A DNA stretch of 64,000 bases from positions 310,001 through 374,000 of the forward strand of contig NZ_JAEKJB010000015.1 of the NCBI RefSeq assembly GCF_016785095.1, written 5' to 3'. Shown one piece after another: positions 52,807 to 60,890 of this stretch. How positions within the stretch are numbered: position 1 is the stretch's first letter; each line of letters begins with the position of its first letter. The position numbers were made by a program, and so were the translations under genes. The notes under the pieces were generated by a model. It did not search any database, was not told where the DNA came from, and was given only the letters and a program-made list of their open reading frames with translations. The stretch is from Alloalcanivorax marinus (GTDB lineage Bacteria > Pseudomonadota > Gammaproteobacteria > Pseudomonadales > Alcanivoracaceae).

Positions 52807-54696
52807 ATGAAACCCTGGCTTGCCCTTGGCGCCGGCACCGTGCTGGCCACTACCCTTCTGGCCGGTTGCGGCGGCGACAGCGATCACGACGACGGCGCCA
52901 ACCCGCCGGCGGCGGAGCCCACGCCCTCCAGCTTGAAGCTCAGCTTCCTGGGCCGTCACGGCAGTGGCCAGTTCGACCAATCAGCGGCGGAGATCCCCGC
53001 CTACCACGCCGCTTCCCAGCGTCTGTTCGTGGTCAACGCCAACAAGGGTGCCCTGGACATCATGAGCCTGGCGGACCCCGCCAACCCGACCCTGGAAGAC
53101 ACCCTGCTCACCGGCGACATCTCCGCCGGCTCGGAAGTGAACAGCGTGGCGGTGCAGGGTGACCTGGTGGCGATCGCCGTGCAGGCCGGCACCAAAACCG
53201 ACACCGGTTTCCTGGCCCTGTACGACGCCAACACCCTGGAGCGTATCAGCTTCGTGCCGGTGGGGGCTTTGCCGGACATGGTGGCGTTCACCCCGGACGG
53301 CCACTATGTGCTCACCGCCAACGAAGGCGAGCCTAACGACGATTACAGTGTCGACCCGGAAGGCTCGATCAGCGTCATCGACATCAGCACCCCGGAGAAG
53401 CCGGTGGAAAACCGCGCCACCTTCACCGCCTTCGACGGCCAGGAAGCGGACCTGAAAGCCGCCGGCGTGCGCATCTACGGCCCCGGCGCCAGCGTCGCCG
53501 AGGACCTGGAACCGGAATACATCGCGGTGTCCGCCGACAGCGCCACCGCCTGGGTGACCCTGCAGGAAAACAATGCCCTGGCCAAACTGGACATCGCCAG
53601 CGCCACGGTCACCGACATCCTGCCCCTGGGCGAGAAGGATCTGGGCCAGGAAGGCAACGGCATCGACGCCAGCGATGAGGATGACGCCATCAATATCCGC
53701 GCCTACCCCGGCGTGGTCGGCCTGTATCAACCGGACGCCATTCATGCCTACCAAAGCGGCGGCCGGACTTACCTGGTCACCGCCAACGAAGGCGACGCCC
53801 GTGCCTGGGGCGAGGACAACGACGCCTACTGGGGCACCGAGGGAGACGGCTGCGCCGGCGACGCCAGCCAGGGCTTCGTGGAGGAATTCCGCGTCAAGCA
53901 CCTGGTCCACGCCAGCGGCTTCGACCGCCGCTGTGGCGACGACCTGCCACCGCAACTGCGTGCCCTGGGCGCCGGTGGCCTGCTCAACCCGGACACCTTC
54001 GCCTACTGTGGCGCCAGCGCCGGCGACCCGGGCGAGTGCCGCGATGACGAGGTGCTGGGCCGCCTGAACATCACCTGGACCGAGGGCTACCGCAAGCACG
54101 AAAACGGCGACCCGATGTTGTTCACTGCCGCCGGCGTCCAGGATGACGCCAACGGCGACCGGCTCATGTACGATCAACTGTACGCCTACGGTGGCCGCTC
54201 CTTCTCGATCTGGAGCGAGGACGGGGAGCTGGTGTTCGACTCCGGCGACGCCATCGAACGGTTCCTGGCCAGCGACGAGTGCAAGCTGGGCACCCAGCGC
54301 ACCCTGGACTGCAAGGATTACTTCAACTCCGGCCACGACGAAGGCGACGCCTTCGACAGCCGCAGCGACGCCAAGGGCCCGGAGCCGGAGGGCCTGACCC
54401 TCGCCCATCTCGGCGACAAGACCTTCCTGTTCCTGGGGCTGGAGCGCATGGGTGGCGTGCTGGTCTACGATATCACCGACCCCGCCGCGCCGGTGCGCGT
54501 GGACTACCTGAACACCCGCGACGATTGGGCCACCGAGGACACCGAATCGGTGCTGGCCGCCGCCGGGGATCTGGGCCCCGAAGGCCTGGTGTTCATCCCC
54601 GCCAAGGACGCGCCGGGGGACACCCCGCTGCTGGTGGTGGGCTACGAGGTCAGCGGCACCACCGCCGTGTACCAGGTGAACCTGCAATACCCGTGA
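52807..54696 (+). CDS. Choice-of-anchor I family lipoprotein (beta-propeller)
   Basis: This 629-residue exported protein has a lipobox (LLAGC, Cys about residue 21) and an acidic Gly/Pro linker. A beta-propeller-like body follows with repeated VxxxANEGE motifs (VLTANEGEPNDDYS, LVTANEGDARAWGEDNDAYWG) and EYIAVSADSATAWVTLQENNALAKLDI. This is the choice-of-anchor I / alkaline-phosphatase-like esterase family; a phosphatase role is often assigned but not shown by motifs I can verify. Several Cys residues suggest disulfides. A strong terminator follows. Confidence 0.85.
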   Translation: MKPWLALGAGTVLATTLLAGCGGDSDHDDGANPPAAEPTPSSLKLSFLGRHGSGQFDQSAAEIPAYHAASQRLFVVNANKGALDIMSLADPANPTLEDTLLTGDISAGSEVNSVAVQGDLVAIAVQAGTKTDTGFLALYDANTLERISFVPVGALPDMVAFTPDGHYVLTANEGEPNDDYSVDPEGSISVIDISTPEKPVENRATFTAFDGQEADLKAAGVRIYGPGASVAEDLEPEYIAVSADSATAWVTLQENNALAKLDIASATVTDILPLGEKDLGQEGNGIDASDEDDAINIRAYPGVVGLYQPDAIHAYQSGGRTYLVTANEGDARAWGEDNDAYWGTEGDGCAGDASQGFVEEFRVKHLVHASGFDRRCGDDLPPQLRALGAGGLLNPDTFAYCGASAGDPGECRDDEVLGRLNITWTEGYRKHENGDPMLFTAAGVQDDANGDRLMYDQLYAYGGRSFSIWSEDGELVFDSGDAIERFLASDECKLGTQRTLDCKDYFNSGHDEGDAFDSRSDAKGPEPEGLTLAHLGDKTFLFLGLERMGGVLVYDITDPAAPVRVDYLNTRDDWATEDTESVLAAAGDLGPEGLVFIPAKDAPGDTPLLVVGYEVSGTTAVYQVNLQYP

Positions 54697-54705
54697 TCAG
54701 CCGCC

Positions 54706-54735
54706 GGGCGGGCGCCTTGGCGCCCGCCCCTTTCC
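54706..54735 (+). terminator. Rho-independent terminator after the choice-of-anchor I gene
   Basis: GGGCGGGCGCC (54706-54716) and GGCGCCCGCCC (54719-54729) form a perfect 11-bp stem around TT, followed by CTTTCC. It starts 9 bp after the stop codon. Confidence 0.75.
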
Positions 54736-54931
54736 TGCCGTCGCACCGTCCGACAGCGCGATACATTTTCGCCGCCCCCGTTCACGCCTTCAGACCATGA
54801 ATCCGGTACACTGCGCTGTTTTGGATAGGGGAAAAATCCGTTGATGGTGTCACCGTCGAGGACATTCCCCGCGCGCCCATGCTCGCCAAACCGCCAGGCA
54901 CTCGGTTAAATAAGGCTTGCATGGGGCAAGT

Positions 54932-54959
54932 TTGAAGGTCAACCTCGGTGACCTATAGC
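54932..54959 (+). promoter_or_regulatory. marR-type gene promoter with built-in palindrome
   Basis: TTGAAG (54932-54937), a 16-bp spacer and TATAGC (54954-54959) make a good sigma70 promoter 26 bp before the MarR-type ATG. The inverted repeat AGGTCA ... TGACCT (54936-54954, 7-bp spacer) fills the spacer, ideal for repression by the gene's own product. The rest of the 54736-54931 gap shows no feature I recognise. Confidence 0.55.
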
Positions 54960-54985
54960 GATAACTTAGGGGTGGTGAAACTATT

Positions 54986-55426
54986 ATGACCGACGACGCT
55001 TCGCGGGAGAGCCTGAATCAGAATCTGGTAACCCTGCACTTCGCCTTCCGGGGACTTGTCGCCGAACCCGACAGCATCCTCAAGACCCAGGGCCTGTCCC
55101 GCATTCACCACCGTCTGCTGTTCTTCATCGGCCACAATGACCAACTCAGCGTCAATGAACTGGTGGACACCATGCGCCTGACCAAACAGGCCATCCACAA
55201 GCCGCTCAAGACCCTGGTGGAAAAGGAGCTGGTGGCGGTGACCCGGGATGCCACCGACAAGCGCGTCAAACGCCTGTCCCTCACCGAAACCGGCAGCGAG
55301 CTGGAGCAGCGTCTGACCGGTATCCAGCACGATCTGCTGATCCACGCCTTCGAGGAAGTGGGCCCGGAAGGGGCCGCCGCCTGGCGCCGGGTGATGGAAA
55401 CCATGGCCCGCCGCCTGGGCATCTGA
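54986..55426 (+). CDS. MarR-family transcriptional regulator
   Basis: This 146-residue dimeric winged-helix protein has RIHHRLLFFIGHNDQLSVNELVDTMRLTKQAIHKPLKTLVEKELVAVTRDATDKRVKRLSLTETG (HTH and wing with the DxR motif DKRVK), and helices at both ends for dimerisation. It is preceded by a promoter with an overlapping palindrome, suggesting autorepression. cobU begins 13 bp downstream, so it may be cotranscribed with cobU, an unusual partner for a MarR protein. Confidence 0.88.
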   Translation: MTDDASRESLNQNLVTLHFAFRGLVAEPDSILKTQGLSRIHHRLLFFIGHNDQLSVNELVDTMRLTKQAIHKPLKTLVEKELVAVTRDATDKRVKRLSLTETGSELEQRLTGIQHDLLIHAFEEVGPEGAAAWRRVMETMARRLGI

Positions 55427-55438
55427 GCTTTCCCCGGC

Positions 55439-55963
55439 GTGGCCACCAATCTCATTCTGGGCGGTGTTCGCTCCGGCAAGAGCGCCCTGGCGGAACGGCT
55501 TGCCGCCGCTCACCCCACCGTGTTGTACCTGGCCACCGCCGAACCCGGCGACGGCGAAATGCGCGAGCGCATCCGGCGCCACCGACAACGGCGACCGGCG
55601 CACTGGGATCTGCTTGAGGAACCCCTGGCGCTGGGCAACGCCCTGACCGGCCGGGCGGGCAGTGCCTCCTGCATCCTGATCGACTGCATGAGCCTGTGGG
55701 TGAGCAACCTGCTGCACGCCGGCGACGCCGTGTTTGAACAACAGCGGCGGGCGTTTCTGGAGGCGCTGGCGGACTGGCCCGGCACGGTGATCATCGTCAG
55801 CAACGAGGTAGGACTGGGGCTGGTGGGCATGGACCCGCTCAGTCGCCGCTTCGCCGACGAGCTGGGCTGGCTGAATCAGGATCTGGCGGCTCGCGCGGAG
55901 CGGGTCATCCTCACCGCCGCCGGCCTGCCCCTGGTGCTAAAGGGGGCCGCGCTGTCCCAATAG
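55439..55963 (+). CDS. cobU: Adenosylcobinamide kinase / adenosylcobinamide-phosphate guanylyltransferase
   Basis: This bifunctional enzyme of B12 nucleotide-loop assembly phosphorylates adenosylcobinamide, then makes adenosylcobinamide-GDP. Its 174 residues include the P-loop GGVRSGKSALAERL, ATAEPGDGEMRERIRRHRQRRP (with the guanylylated His region), DCMSLWVSNLL and the VSNEVGLGLVGMDPLSRRFADELGWLNQ signature. GTG at 55439 is used. It is convergent with cobS across a perfect REP pair. Confidence 0.95.
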   Translation: MATNLILGGVRSGKSALAERLAAAHPTVLYLATAEPGDGEMRERIRRHRQRRPAHWDLLEEPLALGNALTGRAGSASCILIDCMSLWVSNLLHAGDAVFEQQRRAFLEALADWPGTVIIVSNEVGLGLVGMDPLSRRFADELGWLNQDLAARAERVILTAAGLPLVLKGAALSQ

Positions 55964-55975
55964 GCCGCGCCGGGT

Positions 55976-56038
55976 GATCGCGACTGAAGTCGCTCCTACA
56001 ACGTACCCTTCCTCGTAGGAGCGACTTCAGTCGCGATC
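55976..56038. repeat. REP-like pair: perfect 24-bp inverted repeat
   Basis: The arms at 55976-55999 and 56015-56038 are exact reverse complements (core GTAGGAGCGACTTCAGTCGC) separated by 15 bp. It fills the gap between the convergent cobU and cobS genes and could act as a two-way transcript end. Confidence 0.92.
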
Positions 56039-56044
56039 CTCTCC

Positions 56045-56773
56045 TCAAAGCATTAACGCCGCCACCAGCAGCACCACGGCTTCCACCGTCTCCACCAAAG
56101 CCCCGGCGGTATCACCGGTGAAGCCACCCAGCCGGCGGCGCATCAGCGCCACTGCAGCGGCGAACACCGCGCCGGCCACCAGCACCACCAGCCACTGCCC
56201 GAGCAGCACCGCCAGCAGCGCCGCCGCTACCATGGCGAGGCTCACCGCGCGCCGCGCCGGATGCCGGGCGGCGCCGCTGCCCAGACCCTGCTCGCGCACA
56301 TAGGGCAACGCCAGGAACAGGCCGGCGCAGGCGGCCCGGCCCAGCACCGGCGCCACCAGCAACGCCAGCGGCGCCACCGGGATCAACACCGCCAGCGCCG
56401 CCGCCTTGGCCAGCAGCACCAGCACCACCGCCACCACCCCGGCGGGGCCGCAGTAGGGGTCCTTCATGATCGCCAGGGTGCGGGCCCGGTCGCCGTAGCC
56501 GCCCAGCCAGGCGTCGGCACTGTCCGCCAGGCCATCCAAATGCAGGGCGCCGGTGAGGCCCACCCAGACCGCCAGCACCAGCACCGCCACCGGCCACGCC
56601 GGCGCCGACACCAGCAGCGACGCCAGGCCCCACAGCAGCAGGCCGATCAACAGGCCCACCGCCGGGTACCAGGCCACCGAGCGGCCCTGGTCACGCTCGT
56701 CCACCGGCGTCGCCACCCGCACCGGCAGCCGGGTGAGCAGGGACAGGGCCAGCCGTGCCGGCTCCCGGTTCAT
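56045..56773 (-). CDS. cobS: Adenosylcobinamide-GDP ribazoletransferase (cobalamin synthase)
   Basis: This 242-residue membrane enzyme joins alpha-ribazole to adenosylcobinamide-GDP. Multiple hydrophobic segments alternate with the signature HLDGLADSADAWLGGYGDRARTLAIMKD (about 75-103), which holds the metal-binding Asp residues. ATG at 56773 overlaps the stop of the preceding phosphatase gene (ATGA), giving coupled translation. The longer in-frame start in the phosphatase gene is rejected. Confidence 0.93.
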   Translation of the reverse strand: MNREPARLALSLLTRLPVRVATPVDERDQGRSVAWYPAVGLLIGLLLWGLASLLVSAPAWPVAVLVLAVWVGLTGALHLDGLADSADAWLGGYGDRARTLAIMKDPYCGPAGVVAVVLVLLAKAAALAVLIPVAPLALLVAPVLGRAACAGLFLALPYVREQGLGSGAARHPARRAVSLAMVAAALLAVLLGQWLVVLVAGAVFAAAVALMRRRLGGFTGDTAGALVETVEAVVLLVAALML

Positions 56774-57384
56774 AACGCTGGCTCCAGGGTGCCGTGCTGC
56801 ACCAGACAGGCCAGCGGGCCGTGCTCGGTATCGTCCAGGCGCACCCGGGAGCGGTTGGCGTAGGGCACCATGAAGGCGCCCAGGGCGCGGCCCGGGGTGA
56901 GCCCGGTGACGTGGGCCAGCACCATGCGGATCACACCGCCGTGGCACACCAGCAGCACACGCTGGCCGGCCAGTGCCTGGCGCCAGTGATGCCAGGCGGC
57001 ACCCACCCGCTCATGGAACCCCTGGATCGGCTCGCCGCCGTCCGGGGAATGGCGCTCCGCGTCCCGCCAGAAACGGTCCTGGCTGTCGCCGAAACGCTCA
57101 TCCACCTGTGCCGGCGTCAGGCCTTCCCAGGCGCCGAAGGAGATTTCCTTGAAGCCCGGTTCCACGGTGCAGGGCAGGCCGCGCTCGGCGGCCAGGGTCT
57201 CGGCGAAGGCCCGGCAGCGGGCCAGGGGGGAGGTGAGAATATGGTCCCAGTGATCGTTGTCGCGGACGGCGGCCCCCATCTGTTCCCAGCCCAGTTCGCT
57301 GAGCGGGTCGTCCCGGTGGCCCCGATAGCGGGGGCCACCGTCCGGCTCGCCATGGCGCAGCAGATCGAACCAGGTGGTGGTCAT
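56770..57384 (-). CDS. cobC: Histidine phosphatase, probable alpha-ribazole phosphatase
   Basis: This 204-residue enzyme of the histidine-phosphatase superfamily has the phosphohistidine motif FDLLRHGEPDGG (LRHG), the second His in VLLVCHGGVIRMVL, and TSPLARCRAFAETLA. It would dephosphorylate alpha-ribazole-5-phosphate (Salmonella naming CobC). It sits between cobT and cobS, overlapping both neighbours by 4 bp, which supports the role over a general phosphoglycerate mutase. Confidence 0.9.
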   Translation of the reverse strand: MTTTWFDLLRHGEPDGGPRYRGHRDDPLSELGWEQMGAAVRDNDHWDHILTSPLARCRAFAETLAAERGLPCTVEPGFKEISFGAWEGLTPAQVDERFGDSQDRFWRDAERHSPDGGEPIQGFHERVGAAWHHWRQALAGQRVLLVCHGGVIRMVLAHVTGLTPGRALGAFMVPYANRSRVRLDDTEHGPLACLVQHGTLEPAL

Positions 57385-58433
57385 GAACCGGCCTCGACGC
57401 CAGCGTCCTCGAAGGTGGCCATCTCGTTATGCAGGGCGCAGGCCTGACGCAGCAAGGGTACCGCGGCGGCGGCACCACTGCCCTCGCCCAGTCGCAGTTC
57501 CAGATCCAGCAGCGGCTCCGCCTCCAGGGCCTGCAGCAGGCGGGCGTGGCCCGGCTCCCGGGAACGGTGGCCGAACAGCAGCCAGGGGCGCAGCTCCGGG
57601 CGCAGGCGCACCGCCGCCAGGGCGGCCACGGTGACGATGAAACCGTCCACCAGTACCACCAGCCCCCGGGTAGCGGCACCGATGAAGGCACCGGCCAGGG
57701 CGGCGATCTCGAAACCGCCCACCGAGGCCAGCGCCTGCAATGGATCACGAGGGTCCGCGTGGCGGCGCAGGGCACGTTCAATCACCGCCACCTTGCGGCC
57801 CACGCCATAACGATCCAGGCCGGTACCGGGCCCGGTCAGCGAGCGCGCCGGCTTGCCCAGCAGGGCACAGGCCACGGCGCTGGCGCTGGTGGTATTGCCA
57901 ATGCCCATCTCGCCGCCGATAAACAGGCGCGCACCCTGGTCGGCGGCGCGGGCGGCGGCCCGGTCACCGGCGGCCAGGGCCGCGTCCAGCTGTTCCATGC
58001 TCATCGCCGGGCGCACCGCCAGGTTGTCGGTGCCGGCCGCGATGGTCTCGTCCACCACGCCGTCGCCCGCCGGCGGCGGCGCCACGGTACCGAGATTGAC
58101 CACCTCCAGACGGGCATTCAGTTGCCGGGCCAGCACCGAAATGGCGGCGCCACCGGCCACGAAGTTGGCGATCATCTGCCCGGTCACCGCCTGGGGAAAG
58201 GCGGACACGCCCTCGGCGCACACCCCATGGTCGGCGGCGAACACGGTGATCGCCACCGGGTCCACATCGGGCCGGTCGGCGCCCTGCAACGCGGCCAGTT
58301 CCACCGCCACGGTCTCCAGCCTGCCCAAGGAGCCCGGCGGCTTGGTGAGGCGGGCCTGGCGGGTCAGGGCCCGGTCACGGTGGGCCTCGCTGGGGGCGGC
58401 AATGGGCGCTTGCCACGCGGCGGTATCGGTCAC
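57381..58433 (-). CDS. cobT: Nicotinate-nucleotide--dimethylbenzimidazole phosphoribosyltransferase
   Basis: This 350-residue enzyme activates dimethylbenzimidazole to alpha-ribazole-5-phosphate. Marks are TKPPGSLGRLETVAVELAALQG, FAADHGVCAEGVSAFPQAVTGQM, GEMGIGNTTSASAVACALLG and VLVDGFIVTVAALAAVRL, with the catalytic Glu near the C-terminus (GEGSGAAAAVPLL). GTG at 58433 has GAGGAG six bases upstream; the very long upstream frame is a shadow of cbiB. It is divergent from cbiB with a 127-bp gap holding both promoters. Confidence 0.95.
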   Translation of the reverse strand: MTDTAAWQAPIAAPSEAHRDRALTRQARLTKPPGSLGRLETVAVELAALQGADRPDVDPVAITVFAADHGVCAEGVSAFPQAVTGQMIANFVAGGAAISVLARQLNARLEVVNLGTVAPPPAGDGVVDETIAAGTDNLAVRPAMSMEQLDAALAAGDRAAARAADQGARLFIGGEMGIGNTTSASAVACALLGKPARSLTGPGTGLDRYGVGRKVAVIERALRRHADPRDPLQALASVGGFEIAALAGAFIGAATRGLVVLVDGFIVTVAALAAVRLRPELRPWLLFGHRSREPGHARLLQALEAEPLLDLELRLGEGSGAAAAVPLLRQACALHNEMATFEDAGVEAGS

Positions 58434-58560
58434 TCGGGCTCCTCTCTGGGTGATGACGAAAGCGGGCCAATCCTCTTCCCGGCTCCCGGCACTGTCAAGG
58501 TGCCTTCGGTAACCGCTTGCCGCTACACTGCGCCTCTTTTCATTGCCCGGATGCCGCCTC

Positions 58561-59487
58561 ATGTGGAGCCTGACCCTCGCCGCCCTCGCCGCCGTGGCCC
58601 TCGACCGGGCCCTGGGCGAGCCCCGTCGCGGGCACCCGCTGGTGGCGCTGGGGCGGGCCGCCGGCGGGTTGGAACGCCACCTCAACCGCCAGGCCGACGG
58701 CGACCTGGCCCGGGGCGTCCTGGCGGTGGCTCTGCTGGCCCTGCCGCCGGTACTGATCGCCCTGGCGTTGACCCTGTGGCTGCCGGCGTGGCTGCTGTGG
58801 CCGCTGCAAGTGCTGGGGCTGTGGCTGGCCCTGGGCACGCGCAGCCTGGCGGAGCATGCCCGGGCGGTGGCCGCGCCCCTGGCCAACGGCGACCTGCCGG
58901 CGGCGCGCCGCGCCGTGGGCCTGCTGGTGAGCCGCGACACCGACGCCCTGGACACCGAAGGCGTGGCCCGGGCGGCCACGGAATCGGTGCTGGAGAACGG
59001 CGCCGACGCAGTGTTCGCCAGCCTGTTCTGGTTCCTGGTGGCGGGCCTGCCCGGCGTCATCCTGCACCGGGTGGTGAACACCCTGGACGCCCTCTGGGGC
59101 TACCGCACGCCCCGTTATGAGCGCTTCGGCAAAGCCGCTGCCCGCCTCGACGACCTGCTCAACTGGGCGCCGGCCCGGCTCACCGCCCTGGGCTATGGAC
59201 TGTGCGGCCACCTGACCCCGGCGCTGCGTTGCTGGCGGGTCCAGGCGCCGCGCTGGGACAGCCCCAACGCCGGCCCGGTAATGGCCGCCGGCGCCGGCGC
59301 CCTGGGCGTGACCCTGGGCGGCCCGGCACCCTACCACGGCGCGCTCAAAAACCGCCCCTGGCTGGGCCAGGGCCCGGCGCCGGACGCCGCCGCCATCGAC
59401 GCGGCCCTGACCCTGGTGCGGCGCACCCTGATCCTGTGGCTGGGGCTGGCGTTGCTGCTTGCCTTGCTATTGGGAGCCGGCCCATGA
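58561..59487 (+). CDS. cbiB: Adenosylcobinamide-phosphate synthase
   Basis: This 308-residue membrane protein attaches the aminopropanol arm to cobyric acid (called CobD in Pseudomonas naming). Typical wording includes LDRALGEPRRGHPLVALGRAAGGLERHLN near the N-terminus, VSRDTDALDTEGVARAATESVLENGADAVFASLFWF and TLDALWGYRTPRYERFGKAAARLDDLLNW. Four to five hydrophobic segments are visible. Its stop overlaps the next start (ATGA). Confidence 0.93.
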   Translation: MWSLTLAALAAVALDRALGEPRRGHPLVALGRAAGGLERHLNRQADGDLARGVLAVALLALPPVLIALALTLWLPAWLLWPLQVLGLWLALGTRSLAEHARAVAAPLANGDLPAARRAVGLLVSRDTDALDTEGVARAATESVLENGADAVFASLFWFLVAGLPGVILHRVVNTLDALWGYRTPRYERFGKAAARLDDLLNWAPARLTALGYGLCGHLTPALRCWRVQAPRWDSPNAGPVMAAGAGALGVTLGGPAPYHGALKNRPWLGQGPAPDAAAIDAALTLVRRTLILWLGLALLLALLLGAGP

Positions 59488-60491
59488 CCGACCCGCGACC
59501 GGAGCACGGCGGCCGTCTCAACCAGGCCGCGCGCCAATGGGGCATTCCCCCCGCGGACTGGCTGGATCTCTCCACCGGCATCAACCCCCATGGTTACCCG
59601 GTGCCGGCGATCCCGACCCGGGTCTGGCGGCGGCTTCCGGAGGAGGACGACGGCCTGGAGGACATCGCCCGCGCCTGGCTCGGCCTGCCCGACCCCGCTG
59701 GCTGCCTGCCGGTGGCGGGCAGCCAGGCCGCCCTGCAGACCCTGCCCCTGCTGCGTGCCCCCGGCCGGGTGGGCGTGCCCGCACCCGGCTACCGGGAACA
59801 TGCCGCCGCCTGGCGCCGGGCCGGCCACCGGGTAATCCCGCTGACGGCGGCTCAGCTGCCCGCCGCCCTGCCGGACCTGGACGCCCTGGTGTGGATTCAC
59901 CCCAACAACCCCACCGGCGCCGGCCTGGACACGGACACCCTGCTCCGCTGGCACCGGGTGCTGGCGAAGCGGGACGGCTGGCTGGTGGTGGACGAGGCCT
60001 TTATCGAGGCGAGCCCCTTCGCCTCCCTGGCGCCGGCGCTGGGCGCGCCGGGCCTGGTGGTGCTGCGCTCCCTAGGCAAGTTCTTCGGCCTGGCCGGCCT
60101 GCGCGCCGGCTTGATGGCCGGGCCACCGGCCCTATGCCGGGCGCTGTCGGAGCGACTGGGCCCCTGGGCGCTGAGCCACCCGGCCCGACATGTGATGGCC
60201 ACGGCTCTGGCCGACACCGCCTGGCAAGACGCCACCCGGCAACGGCTGCGCGCCGACCGCCAACGGCTGGACGCCCTGCTCCGCGACCACGGCCTGACCC
60301 CACAAGGCGACAGCGACCTGTTCGCCTGGTGCCCCGCCGCCGACGCCGCCCACCACCATGACGCCCTGGCCCGCCGGGCGGTGCTCACCCGCCTCTGGGA
60401 CACCCCCGCCGGCCTGCGCCTGGGCCTGCCCGGCGACGAGGCCTGCTGGCGCCGCCTGCACCAAGCCCTGGAGCATCAGCCCACACCATGA
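59484..60491 (+). CDS. cobD: Threonine-phosphate decarboxylase
   Basis: This 335-residue PLP enzyme (class I/II aminotransferase fold) makes aminopropanol phosphate for the CbiB step (CobD in Salmonella naming, CobC in Pseudomonas). Marks are WLDLSTGINPHGYPVPAI at the N-terminus, WIHPNNPTGAGLD, VVDEAFIEASP and LRSLGKFFGLAGLRAGLM with the PLP Lys. ATGA overlap with cbiB shows coupled translation and supports the functional link. Confidence 0.93.
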   Translation: MTDPRPEHGGRLNQAARQWGIPPADWLDLSTGINPHGYPVPAIPTRVWRRLPEEDDGLEDIARAWLGLPDPAGCLPVAGSQAALQTLPLLRAPGRVGVPAPGYREHAAAWRRAGHRVIPLTAAQLPAALPDLDALVWIHPNNPTGAGLDTDTLLRWHRVLAKRDGWLVVDEAFIEASPFASLAPALGAPGLVVLRSLGKFFGLAGLRAGLMAGPPALCRALSERLGPWALSHPARHVMATALADTAWQDATRQRLRADRQRLDALLRDHGLTPQGDSDLFAWCPAADAAHHHDALARRAVLTRLWDTPAGLRLGLPGDEACWRRLHQALEHQPTP

Positions 60492-60554
60492 GGTCGGCGG
60501 TAAAATTGCCAGACTTCGTTGATTATTGCGCCTTCACTTGCTAGCTTTCGCGCT

Positions 60555-60745
60555 CCTTACGGTGCCCCGCGACGGCGGGGTTAAACGGGAAGTCGGTGAC
60601 GCGCGCCCGCGCCAGCCCGACGCTGCCCCCGCAACGGTGATTGAGAGCAAGGCCATCGGAGTCGCCACTGTGTGTTTCACACGGGAAGGCGATGGCCCCG
60701 GGAACCCCTCCCTCTCATCAGCCCGGATACCGGCCGCGAGGAAGG
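60555..60745 (+). ncRNA. Cobalamin riboswitch upstream of btuB
   Basis: The characteristic segments occur in order: GGGGTTAAACGGGAA with CGGTG, GCTGCCCCCGCAACGGTGA, GCCACTGTG, ACGGGAAGGC, and the B12 box AGCCCGGATACCGGCC (60720-60735). It lies in the 60492-60890 leader of btuB and should reduce btuB and following expression when adenosylcobalamin is abundant. Confidence 0.93.
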
Positions 60746-60890
60746 ACACCGGCCTGCCGGTGCCGACCTGGCGTCGCGGAGGGCGACGGCGGCGTGATCC
60801 GGAGCCGCCCGGCCCGTATGCCCCGCCCGCTCCTCCCCGACAATCACTATCACGCCGTGCGGGTGAGCTCGGCGAAGGGGATCGTTTCGC

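Noticed and set aside
57381..59081. A 566-residue version of CobT
   Set aside because: The upstream part is antisense to cbiB; the GTG at 58433 with GAGGAG gives the family length.
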